A stretch of DNA of 64,000 nt. It comes from Kitasatospora sp. NA04385 (GTDB lineage Bacteria > Actinomycetota > Actinomycetes > Streptomycetales > Streptomycetaceae). The translations under genes and the position numbers were made by a program. Positions 18,123 through 25,870 of the stretch are shown here, piece by piece. The stretch covers positions 4,992,295 through 5,056,294 of the forward strand of contig NZ_CP054919.1 in NCBI RefSeq assembly GCF_013364235.1, in the 5' to 3' direction. The notes beneath the pieces are model-generated. The model saw only the letters and a program-made list of their open reading frames with translations, searched no databases and was not told the DNA's origin. Numbering within the stretch: the stretch's first letter is position 1; the number at the start of each line of letters is the position of its first letter.

Positions 18123-18887
18123 ATGACCGAACAACTCAAGCCGGCCGAGCCCGTCCTGCACCTCGACCGGATCAGCCGCACCCACGGCCACGGCGCCGCC
18201 GAGGTGCACGCGCTGCGCGCCGTCGACCTGCGGGTCTACCCCGGCGAACTGGTCGCCGTGATGGGGCCCTCCGGCTCCGGCAAGTCCACCCTGCTGACCC
18301 TGGCGGGCGGCCTGGACAGCCCCACCGGCGGCCGGGTGGTCGTCGAGGGCACCGTCCTGGGCGACCTGGACCGCAAGCGGCTGGCCGCCGTCCGCCGCCG
18401 CTCGGTGGGCTACGTCTTCCAGGACTACAACCTGATCCCCGCGCTCACCGCCGCCGAGAACATCGCGCTGCCCCGCGAGCTGGACGGCACCTCCGCCCGC
18501 GCCGCCCGCCGCGAGGCGCTCGCCGCGCTGGAGGAGCTCGGCATCGGCGAACTCGCCGACCGCTTCCCCGACGACATGTCCGGCGGCCAGCAGCAGCGCG
18601 TCGCCATCGCCCGCGCGCTGATCGGCGACCGCCGCCTGGTGCTCGCCGACGAGCCCACCGGCGCCCTGGACTCCACCACCGGCGAGTCCGTGCTCGCCGT
18701 GCTGCGGGCCCGCTGCGACGCCGGCGCCGCCGCCATGATGGTCACCCACGAGGCCCGGCACGCCGCCTGGGCGGACCGGGTGGTCTTCCTGCGCGACGGC
18801 CTGCTGGTCGACGAGACCGCCCGGCAGGACGCCGGCAGCCTGCTCGTCACCGCCGCCGCCAACGCGCTGAAGGACGGGCCGCAGTGA
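18123..18887 (+). CDS. ABC transporter ATP-binding protein (MacB/LolD type)
   Basis: A 254-residue ATPase. Walker A GPSGSGKST is at 48-56, the signature MSGGQQQR near 151, Walker B LVLADEPTGALD near 172, and the H-loop in VTHEARHA. The sequence is of the MacB/FtsE-like class that works with FtsX-type permeases. Its TGA overlaps the GTG of the permease (GTGA), so the two are translationally coupled. Likely role: export of an antibiotic, peptide or lipid, or antibiotic resistance, under PadR control. Confidence 0.92.
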   Translation: MTEQLKPAEPVLHLDRISRTHGHGAAEVHALRAVDLRVYPGELVAVMGPSGSGKSTLLTLAGGLDSPTGGRVVVEGTVLGDLDRKRLAAVRRRSVGYVFQDYNLIPALTAAENIALPRELDGTSARAARREALAALEELGIGELADRFPDDMSGGQQQRVAIARALIGDRRLVLADEPTGALDSTTGESVLAVLRARCDAGAAAMMVTHEARHAAWADRVVFLRDGLLVDETARQDAGSLLVTAAANALKDGPQ

Positions 18888-21712
18888 AGCCGAGCGCCTG
18901 GCGCGCCGCCCTCCGGATCGCCCGCCGCGACGCCGCCCGGGCCAAGGGCCGCAGCGCCCTCGTCCTGGCCATGATCGCCCTGCCGGTGCTCGGCGTGGCC
19001 GGCGTCGACGTGATCGCCCGCAGCGCCCAGCTGGAACCGGCCGAGCAGGCCGCCCGCACGATGGGCACCGCCCAGGCCGCCGTCACCATCGCGACGCCCG
19101 GCGAAGCCATCCTGCAGAGCCCCGACGGCCAGGACACCACCGGCCGGGGGCCCGCCGAGCCGAAGGACCGGCCGAAGACGCCCGCCGAGCAGCGCAGCGC
19201 CTCGACCGACCCGGCGCAGCTGCTCACCGAACTGCTGCCCGGCGCGGTGCTGGTGCCCACCGGGCAGGTCAAGAGCACCTCGGCCAGCACCGTCGAGGGC
19301 CGGATGTCGACCAGCATCGAGGAGGTCGACCTGACCGACCCGGTGTGGCACGGCAAGCTGAACGTGGTCGAGGGCAGCGCCCCCACCCGGCCCGACCAAC
19401 TCGCCGCCACCCGGGCGTTCCTGGACCGCTCCGGCCTGCGGATCGGCGACCGCACCGCGCTGCGCGGCCTGGACGCCCGGCCCTACACCATCACCGCCGT
19501 CGCCGAGGACCCCGGCCGCCTGGACGACAACCAGCTGTACGGCCGCCCCGGCGCGGTGCTCTCCGCGCTGGCCCAGGCCGAGCCGGAGGCCGCCCGCAGC
19601 GGGCCGCAGAACTGGACGACCTGGCTGGTCAAGCTCCCCGCCGGGGCCGCGCTCGACTGGCCGAAGGTGAAGGAGCTCAACGAGTACGGCTTCACGGCGG
19701 CCTCCCGGGCCGTCCTGCTGCACCCGCCCGCCCGCGCCGAGGTGCCCTACTACGCCGAGGCGGCCAAGTACTCCTCCGGCTACGTCAACAAGAGCCTGCT
19801 GGCCGTCGCCGCGCTGGTGCCCGGCATGGCCCTGCTGGAGATCGTGCTGCTCGCCGGACCGGCGTTCGCGGTCGGCGCCCGCCGCTCGCGCCGCCAGCTC
19901 GGCCTGCTCGCGGCGGGCGGCGGCGACCGCTCGCACGTCCGGGCCGTGGTGCTGGCGGGCGGCGCGGTGCTCGGCACCGGCGGCGCCGTGCTCGGCCTGT
20001 TCGGCGGCGTCGGCCTGGTCGCGCTGCTGCGCGGCCCGCTGGAGGAGTACGGCGGGCAGCGCTTCGGCCACTTCGACGTGCAGCCCCTCGACCTGCTCGG
20101 CGTCGCCCTGGTCGGCCTGGTCACCGGCCTGCTCGCGGCCGTCGTCCCCGCCGTCCAGGCGTCCCGGCAGGACGTGGTCGAGGCGCTCACCGGCCGCGGC
20201 GGCAGCAAGCCCGCCAGCCGCCTGGTCGCCGCGCTCGGCGTCGTGATGGTGGCCGGCGGCACCGCGCTGGCCCTGCTCTGCGCGGTCACCAACACCGCCC
20301 CCGTGCCCGGCCTGCTCGGCGGCTCGGTGATCGCCGAACTCGGCATGCTGCTGTGCACCCCGCTGCTGATCGGCCTGTTCGGCCGGCTCGGCCGCCACCT
20401 GCCGCTCAGCCCGCGACTCGCGCTGCGCGACTCGGTGCGCAACCGCGGCCGCACCGCCCCCGCCGTGGCCGCCGTGATGGCCGCCGTCGCGGGCGCCGTC
20501 GCGGTCGGCATCTACCACGCCAGCGACGTCGAGAAGCAGCGCCAGGACTACCGGCCCAGCCTGCCGGCCGGCGCGGTCGCCCTGATGCAGGGCGGCCGCT
20601 CGGACGCCGTCCAGTACGCCGCCCTGCGCGAGGCCGTCGAGAAGGACTTCGGCGCCCTCGGCGAGCGCGCCGACGTGCTGAGTCCGACCGCCGTTCCCCG
20701 GGACTGCGGGGTCAGCTACGACTGCGGGTACGTCCAGGCGCTGAAGACGCCGGAGAAGCGCTGCCCGGCCGAGGACGCCACGACCCACGAGGAGCGCGAA
20801 CGGTTGTCCGGCGACCCCCGGTGCACCGAGATGCGGAGCGTCTCCAACGAGCTGGGCAACATGTTCGGCGACGTCCTGATCGGCGACCCGGCCCTGCTGC
20901 ACAACCTGCTCGACGTGCACGACCCGGCCGCCGAACAGGCCCTGGCCGCGGGCAAGGCCCTGGTGTTCCGCCCCGACCGGGTCGCCGACGGCAAGGCGTT
21001 CCTGCGGGCCGAGGAGCAGCCCACCCAGGCGCAGGTCGACGCGGGCGACTACCGGGGCACCTCCCGGGAGGTCGTCGTGGACGCGGTGGAGGTGCACTCG
21101 CCGCTCCCGTTCGCCTCGATCGTGATGAGCCGGGAGGCCGCGCAGAAGGCCGGGCTGGGAGTCCGCTCCGAGGGCTCGCTGTGGAAGCCCGCCGTGCGCG
21201 CCTCCGACGGCACGGTCCAGAAGGCCGAGGCGCACCTCGCCAAGCTCGACGACACCGTCTACCTGGACGTCGAGCAGGGCTTCAAGGCCGAGCGGAGCGT
21301 CAAGATGCTCGGCCTGACCGCCTTCGCCGCCCTGGTCGCCCTCGGCGCGGCCGGCATCGCCACCGGCCTGGCCGCCGCCGACTCCCAGCAGGACCTGGCC
21401 ACGCTGGCCGCGGTCGGCGCCTCCGGCGGCATCCGGCGACGGCTGTCCGGCTTCCAGTGCGGGGTGATCGCCGCGATGGGATCGGTGCTCGGCCTGCTCT
21501 GCGGAGCCGTCCCGGCGGTGGCGCTGCGGCTGCTGGAGGCCCGGAACGCGGAGATCTGGATCAACGGGGCGCCGATCGGCCACGAGGCCCCGGTCATCGC
21601 CGTCCCGTGGGCCGACCTGGCCGCCCTGCTGGTCGGCCTGCCGGTGGTGGCGGTGCTGCTGGCCGCGCTGCTCACCCGGTCCCGGGTCGGGCTGACCCGC
21701 CGGGCCGGCTGA
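18884..21712 (+). CDS. FtsX/MacB-type ABC transporter permease
   Basis: A 942-residue permease with two FtsX-like units. An N-terminal helix (about 25-45) precedes an extracytoplasmic domain (about 50-290), then three helices (about 300-430), a helix-rich middle (about 445-550), a second extracytoplasmic domain with several Cys residues (about 560-795) and the last FtsX helices (about 805-940). It partners the preceding ATPase. Duplicated FtsX permeases like this are usual in actinobacterial PadR-linked exporters. Confidence 0.88.
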   Translation: MKPSAWRAALRIARRDAARAKGRSALVLAMIALPVLGVAGVDVIARSAQLEPAEQAARTMGTAQAAVTIATPGEAILQSPDGQDTTGRGPAEPKDRPKTPAEQRSASTDPAQLLTELLPGAVLVPTGQVKSTSASTVEGRMSTSIEEVDLTDPVWHGKLNVVEGSAPTRPDQLAATRAFLDRSGLRIGDRTALRGLDARPYTITAVAEDPGRLDDNQLYGRPGAVLSALAQAEPEAARSGPQNWTTWLVKLPAGAALDWPKVKELNEYGFTAASRAVLLHPPARAEVPYYAEAAKYSSGYVNKSLLAVAALVPGMALLEIVLLAGPAFAVGARRSRRQLGLLAAGGGDRSHVRAVVLAGGAVLGTGGAVLGLFGGVGLVALLRGPLEEYGGQRFGHFDVQPLDLLGVALVGLVTGLLAAVVPAVQASRQDVVEALTGRGGSKPASRLVAALGVVMVAGGTALALLCAVTNTAPVPGLLGGSVIAELGMLLCTPLLIGLFGRLGRHLPLSPRLALRDSVRNRGRTAPAVAAVMAAVAGAVAVGIYHASDVEKQRQDYRPSLPAGAVALMQGGRSDAVQYAALREAVEKDFGALGERADVLSPTAVPRDCGVSYDCGYVQALKTPEKRCPAEDATTHEERERLSGDPRCTEMRSVSNELGNMFGDVLIGDPALLHNLLDVHDPAAEQALAAGKALVFRPDRVADGKAFLRAEEQPTQAQVDAGDYRGTSREVVVDAVEVHSPLPFASIVMSREAAQKAGLGVRSEGSLWKPAVRASDGTVQKAEAHLAKLDDTVYLDVEQGFKAERSVKMLGLTAFAALVALGAAGIATGLAAADSQQDLATLAAVGASGGIRRRLSGFQCGVIAAMGSVLGLLCGAVPAVALRLLEARNAEIWINGAPIGHEAPVIAVPWADLAALLVGLPVVAVLLAALLTRSRVGLTRRAG

Positions 21713-21789
21713 CCCGCGGCGGGTGACCGTGCTCACGGCCGGGGGAGGCCGTGGGCACGCACCCACCCGGGCGAACTAAAGTCGTCCGT

Positions 21790-23187
21790 ATGACGAAAAC
21801 GCCGGACAGCGCCGTCCGCTCCTTCATCGACCGGCACGAGGACGCCTTCCTGGCCGACCTCGCCGACTGGCTGCGCATCCCCTCGGTCTCCGCCGACCCG
21901 GGCCGGGCGGGCGAGGTCCGCCGCTCCGCCGAGTGGCTCGCCGACAAGCTGCGCGCGACCGGCTTCCCGGTCGCCGAGGTGTGGGAGACGGACGGGCTGC
22001 CCGCGGTCTTCGCCGAGTGGCCCTCCGGCGACGCGGGCGCCCCGACCGTGCTGGTCTACGGCCACCACGACGTGCAGCCCGCCGCCCGCGAGGACGGCTG
22101 GGACACCGACCCGTTCGAGCCCGCCGTGGTCGGCCGCCGGATGTACGCCCGCGGCGCCGCCGACGACAAGGGCCAGGTCTTCTTCCACACCCTGGGCGTG
22201 CGCGCCCACCTCGCCGCCACCGGCCGCACCGCGCCCGCGGTCAACCTCAAGCTGCTGGTCGAGGGCGAGGAGGAGTCCGGCTCGCCGAACTTCGCCGCCC
22301 TGGTGCGCCGCGAGGCCGAGCGGCTGGCCGCCGACGTGGTGATCATCTCCGACACCGGCATGTGGTCCGAGACCACCCCGACGGTGTGCACCGGCATGCG
22401 CGGCCTGGCCGACTGCCAGATCGACCTGTACGGCCCGGACAGCGACATCCACTCCGGCTCCTTCGGCGGCGCCGTCCCCAACCCGGCCGCGGTGGCCGCC
22501 GGGCTCGCGGCCGGCCTGCACGACGCCGACCGGAAGGTCGCGGTGCCCGGCTTCTACGACGGCGTGGTCGAACTCACCGACGAGGAGCGGGCGCTGTTCG
22601 CCGAGCTCCCCTTCGACGAGGCGCAGTGGCTGCGGGTCGCCAAGTCGCACGGCACCCTGGGCGAGGCCGGCTACACCACCCTGGAGCGGGTCTGGGCCCG
22701 GCCGACCGCCGAGGTCAACGGCATCTGGGGCGGCTACACCGGCCCCGGCGGCAAGACCATCGTCCCGGCCGAGGCGCACCTGAAGCTGTCCTTCCGGCTG
22801 GTCGCCGGTCAAGAGGTGGAAAAGGTCCGCGAGTCGGTGGCCGCCTGGGTTTCCGCGCAGGTCCCGGAGGGCATCCGGTACGAGATCGTCTTCCCCGGCG
22901 CGACCCGCCCCTGCCTGACGCCGCTGGACCACCCCGCCCTGCGGTCCACCGTCCGGGCGATGGAGCGGGCCTTCGAGCAGAAGGTCCTGTTCACCCGCGA
23001 GGGGGGCTCCGGCCCGGCCGCCGACCTGCAGGACGTGCTGGGAGCGCCGGTGCTGTTCCTCGGCATCTCGGTGCCCTCGGACGGCTGGCACTCGATCAAC
23101 GAGAAGGTGGAGCTCGACCTGCTGCGCAAGGGCGTCGAGACCTCCGCCCACCTGTGGGAGGACCTCGCGGAGAACTTCCGGCCATGA
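21790..23187 (+). CDS. M20-family metallopeptidase (dipeptidase)
   Basis: A 465-residue cytoplasmic zinc aminoacylase/dipeptidase-like enzyme. Metal and catalytic motifs are YGHHDVQP, ARGAADDKG, EGEEESGSPN, ISDTGMW and a final DGWHSINEK. The length fits the M20A dipeptidase group. A -10-like TAAAGT (21777-21782) lies 7 bases before ATG 21790 with no ribosome site, suggesting a leaderless mRNA. Transcription may continue into nudC. Confidence 0.9.
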   Translation: MTKTPDSAVRSFIDRHEDAFLADLADWLRIPSVSADPGRAGEVRRSAEWLADKLRATGFPVAEVWETDGLPAVFAEWPSGDAGAPTVLVYGHHDVQPAAREDGWDTDPFEPAVVGRRMYARGAADDKGQVFFHTLGVRAHLAATGRTAPAVNLKLLVEGEEESGSPNFAALVRREAERLAADVVIISDTGMWSETTPTVCTGMRGLADCQIDLYGPDSDIHSGSFGGAVPNPAAVAAGLAAGLHDADRKVAVPGFYDGVVELTDEERALFAELPFDEAQWLRVAKSHGTLGEAGYTTLERVWARPTAEVNGIWGGYTGPGGKTIVPAEAHLKLSFRLVAGQEVEKVRESVAAWVSAQVPEGIRYEIVFPGATRPCLTPLDHPALRSTVRAMERAFEQKVLFTREGGSGPAADLQDVLGAPVLFLGISVPSDGWHSINEKVELDLLRKGVETSAHLWEDLAENFRP

Positions 23188-23230
23188 CCGGTCCGCACCG
23201 CCACCACTGCCGTACCGAACGCGAACGGGG

Positions 23231-24172
23231 ATGGACGAGTTGAGCAGCGCACCCGACACCAAGCACCTCGCGCTGGCCCGCGCCGGGGTGGACCGGGCGG
23301 CGCACCGCCGGCTGGACGAACCCTGGCTGGCCGCGGCCTGGAGCCACCCCACCACCCGGGTGCTGCCGATCGCCGGCGGCGAGGCCTTCGTGGTGGACAC
23401 CGCCCACGGCAGCGAACTGGTGCTGCTGCCCTCCTTCGAGGCCCCCGAGACCGGGCACCGGTACTTCCTGGGCACCGACGAGGACGGCGTCCACTACTTC
23501 GCGCTGGACTGCGAGTCGCTGCCCGGCCGGCTCGACGGCGACGCCCGCCCGGCCGGCCTGCGCGAGGTCGGCAGCACGCTCAGCGACCGGGACTCCGGGC
23601 TGCTGGTGCACGCCGTCGCGCTGGAGCACTGGCACCGGCTGCACTCCTTCTGCTCCCGCTGCGGTCACCCCACCGAGAAGGCCGGGGCCGGCCACCTGCG
23701 CCGCTGCACCTCCTGCGCGGCCGAGCACTACCCGCGCACCGACCCGGCGGTGATCATGCTGATCACCGACCCCGAGGACCGCTGCCTGCTGGGCCGCCAG
23801 GCGCTCTGGCCGGAGGGCCGCTGGTCCACGCTGGCCGGGTTCGTCGAGCCCGGCGAGTCCATCGAGCAGGCGGTCGCCCGCGAGGTGCTGGAGGAGGCCG
23901 GCGTCCGGGTCGGCGAGGTCGAGTACGTGGCCAGCCAGCCCTGGCCGTTCCCGTCCAGCCTGATGCTCGGCTTCCTCGGCCGGGCCCGGCCCGACGGCAC
24001 CGGGATCACCGTGGACGGCGAGGAGCTGTCCGAGGCCCGCTGGTTCACCCGGGACGAGCTGCGGGCCGGGATGGCCGCCGGGGAGATCCTGCCGCCGTCC
24101 GGCATCTCGATCGCCAGGTACCTGGTCGAGCTCTGGTACGGCGAACCGCTGCCGGCGGCCGCCCGCTGGTGA
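23231..24172 (+). CDS. nudC: NAD(H) pyrophosphatase / NAD-RNA decapping Nudix hydrolase
   Basis: A 313-residue NudC-type enzyme that cleaves NADH to NMNH and AMP and in other bacteria removes NAD caps from RNA. The zinc ribbon CSRCG...CTSC lies at about 130-150, the Nudix box GFVEPGESIEQAVAREVLEE near 200, and the diagnostic SQPWPFPSS motif just after. ATG 23231 follows GGGG directly; TTG 23240, nine bases after that GGGG, could be the true start (310 residues). Its position near adnAB, uvrD2 and the mycoredoxin gene matches mycobacteria. Confidence 0.9.
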   Translation: MDELSSAPDTKHLALARAGVDRAAHRRLDEPWLAAAWSHPTTRVLPIAGGEAFVVDTAHGSELVLLPSFEAPETGHRYFLGTDEDGVHYFALDCESLPGRLDGDARPAGLREVGSTLSDRDSGLLVHAVALEHWHRLHSFCSRCGHPTEKAGAGHLRRCTSCAAEHYPRTDPAVIMLITDPEDRCLLGRQALWPEGRWSTLAGFVEPGESIEQAVAREVLEEAGVRVGEVEYVASQPWPFPSSLMLGFLGRARPDGTGITVDGEELSEARWFTRDELRAGMAAGEILPPSGISIARYLVELWYGEPLPAAARW

Positions 24173-24246
24173 CGCCGCACCGGCCGCGGCGGCCTGCGCG
24201 GCCGTCGTGACCGGTGCGCGGCCGTCGCGGACGGTGCGCGGGCCGC

Positions 24247-24276
24247 GGGGGCGTGCGAATTCCTTCGCGCGCCCCC
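24247..24276. terminator. Hairpin downstream of nudC
   Basis: GGGGGCGTGCG (24247-24257) pairs with CGCGCGCCCCC (24266-24276), one mismatch, 8-base loop. It lies in the 254-base gap between nudC and the GntR gene; the rest of the gap holds only GC-rich short repeats. Confidence 0.45.
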
Positions 24277-24426
24277 GTGGTGCGTCCACCGGGCGGTCCG
24301 GGCCGGTCGGCCGGAAAGGTTCGGGCGCACCCGGAACGTTCCGCCGGTGTTTCCCGCCCGCCGATCCGGGACGCGGTTGGCTGATTCCGCTGAAACCGCG
24401 CGAGCCCACTGGCTACATTCACTCGC

Positions 24427-25218
24427 GTGACGATCCACCGCGGCCCCGTGCACCCGCCCAAGTACCAGCGACTCGCCGCCGACCTGCGCCGCCGGATCGA
24501 ATCCGGCGAGTGGACGGGCGGCGGCCGGCTCCCGGTCGAGACCGAGCTGGAGGAGCAGTACGGGGTGGCCCGCAACACCGTCCGGCTCGCGGTGGACGTC
24601 CTGGTCAACGAGGGCCGGGTGGTGCGCATCCAGGGCAAGGGCACCTACCTGCGCGAGCCCTGCCGGCACGACCACCGGGTGCACGCCCGCCCGCCCGTCC
24701 GCCCCGCCCGCCGCGGGCCGCTCACCCCCAGCGGCGAGGTGTACGCCGCCGAGGCCCAGGCCGCCGGGCGGCAGCTCACCGTCGACTTCGAGGTCGCCGC
24801 CGTCCGGGCCCGCCGCGACATCGCCGCCTGGCTCGGACTGCGCCCCGAGGACACCGTGATGATGCGCCGTCAGCTCTGCCGGGTCGACCAGGAGCCGTAC
24901 GCGATCGAGGAGAGCCACTACCGGGCCGGGCTGGCCGCCGGCACCCCGCTGATGCAGGACCGGCCGGTGCCCGGCGGGGACGAGCGGATACTGGCGCAGC
25001 TCGGCCGGACCGAGACCACCGCCACCGACCACCTCACGGCCCGGATGCCCGACCCGGCCGAGGCCGCCTGGTTCGGGCTCGGCCCCGGCGTGCCGCTGCT
25101 GGTCAACACCCGGATCAGCAGCGACCGGCGCGGCCCGATCCGGGTGGTGGAGACCCGGTACGCCGCGGACCGGGCCCGGCTGCTCTACGAACTCGGCGAG
25201 GGCGCGGCCGCGGGCTGA
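24427..25218 (+). CDS. GntR-family regulator, HutC/UTRA type
   Basis: A 263-residue regulator. The N-terminal GntR winged helix (PPKYQRLAADLRRRIESGEW through VRIQGKGTYLREP, residues 9-75) is joined by a His/Arg/Pro-rich linker to a UTRA effector domain (about 95-255). GTG 24427 is preceded 7 bases earlier by TACATT, a good -10, so it may be leaderless. Effector and targets are unknown. Confidence 0.85.
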   Translation: MTIHRGPVHPPKYQRLAADLRRRIESGEWTGGGRLPVETELEEQYGVARNTVRLAVDVLVNEGRVVRIQGKGTYLREPCRHDHRVHARPPVRPARRGPLTPSGEVYAAEAQAAGRQLTVDFEVAAVRARRDIAAWLGLRPEDTVMMRRQLCRVDQEPYAIEESHYRAGLAAGTPLMQDRPVPGGDERILAQLGRTETTATDHLTARMPDPAEAAWFGLGPGVPLLVNTRISSDRRGPIRVVETRYAADRARLLYELGEGAAAG

Positions 25219-25369
25219 CCGGGCCGGGCCGTCCGGCCGTCGTTCGGCTGCCGTCCGGCCACCGTCCGGCCACCGTCCGGACGCGGAATTCGGCGCGGCG
25301 CATTTCCGCCGCGCGGTTTCCCGCCGCGCCGGTCGGAATTCCGGCCGGAACCTGATCGGCTCGGGCGGT

Positions 25370-25387
25370 GCATTCCGACCGGAATGC
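25370..25387. promoter_or_regulatory. Perfect palindrome in a convergent gap
   Basis: GCATTCCG-AC-CGGAATGC is a perfect 8-2-8 inverted repeat. The gap 25219-25450 between gntR and mrx1 also holds tandem CACCGTCCGGC repeats (about 25240-25280) and several ATTCCGRCCGG-like motifs. It is either a terminator without T-tract or a protein-binding site. Confidence 0.4.
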
Positions 25388-25450
25388 GGTCGAGGGTGAC
25401 CGTTCACGGCCACTCCCCGACCGATTCCGACCGATTCCGGCCGGGGCGGA

Positions 25451-25702
25451 TCAGACCAGCGCGGCCTGGACCTGGCGCAGGCTCGGGTTGGTCATCACGC
25501 TCTGCTCGCCGGAGGCGGAGACCACCACGACCGTCGGCACCGTCTGGTTGCCGTCGTTCACCGACTCCACGTAGGACGCCGAGGCCGGGTCCTGCTCGAT
25601 GTTGACCTCGGTGTAGGCGATGCCCTCGCGGTCCAGCTGGCTCTTGAGGCGGTTGCAGTAGCCGCACCAGGTCGTGCTGTACATCGTGACGGTGCCGGAC
25701 AT
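25451..25702 (-). CDS. mrx1: Mycoredoxin (glutaredoxin-fold, mycothiol-dependent)
   Basis: An 83-residue glutaredoxin-like protein, MSGTVTMYSTTWCGYCNRLK, with the active site CGYC at residues 13-16 and the cis-Pro TVPTVVV region near 54-60. It reduces mycothiol mixed disulfides. ATG 25702 has AAGGAG upstream. A SigR-type promoter (25754-25779, minus strand) lies about 50 bases upstream, consistent with thiol-stress induction. Divergent from uvrD2. Confidence 0.93.
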   Translation of the reverse strand: MSGTVTMYSTTWCGYCNRLKSQLDREGIAYTEVNIEQDPASASYVESVNDGNQTVPTVVVVSASGEQSVMTNPSLRQVQAALV

Positions 25703-25753
25703 GGCGAGGGACTCCTTCGGTCGACGGACGGTGGCCGGGCGGCCGCCCGGTGC

Positions 25754-25779
25754 AACGCCCGGCGGCCCGGGCCCATTCC
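25754..25779 (-). promoter_or_regulatory. SigR-type promoter of the mycoredoxin gene
   Basis: Read on the minus strand: GGAAT (25779-25775), 18-base spacer, GTT (25756-25754), an exact fit to the SigR consensus and pointing at mrx1. Confidence 0.75.
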
Positions 25780-25796
25780 GGGGCGGGTGGTGGTGT

Positions 25797-25830
25797 GACG
25801 ATCCGATCATCACGGGCGGTCTGTGGACAA
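25797..25830. promoter_or_regulatory. Shared motif with DnaA-box-like sequence upstream of uvrD2
   Basis: GACGATCCGATCATCAC (25797-25813), 7 bases, then CTGTGGACAA (25821-25830), which contains TGTGGACAA, the reverse of the Streptomyces DnaA box TTGTCCACA. Nearly the same arrangement occurs at 35002-35038. Confidence 0.5.
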
Positions 25831-25870
25831 GCCCGTCCGAACTGTCCGGCCCGCCTGCGAGGATGGGGGC

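Noticed and set aside
25381..25404. SigR-like GGAAT...GTT upstream of nothing obvious
   Set aside because: The spacer is 16 bases, too short, and it points into the 3' end of the mycoredoxin gene.
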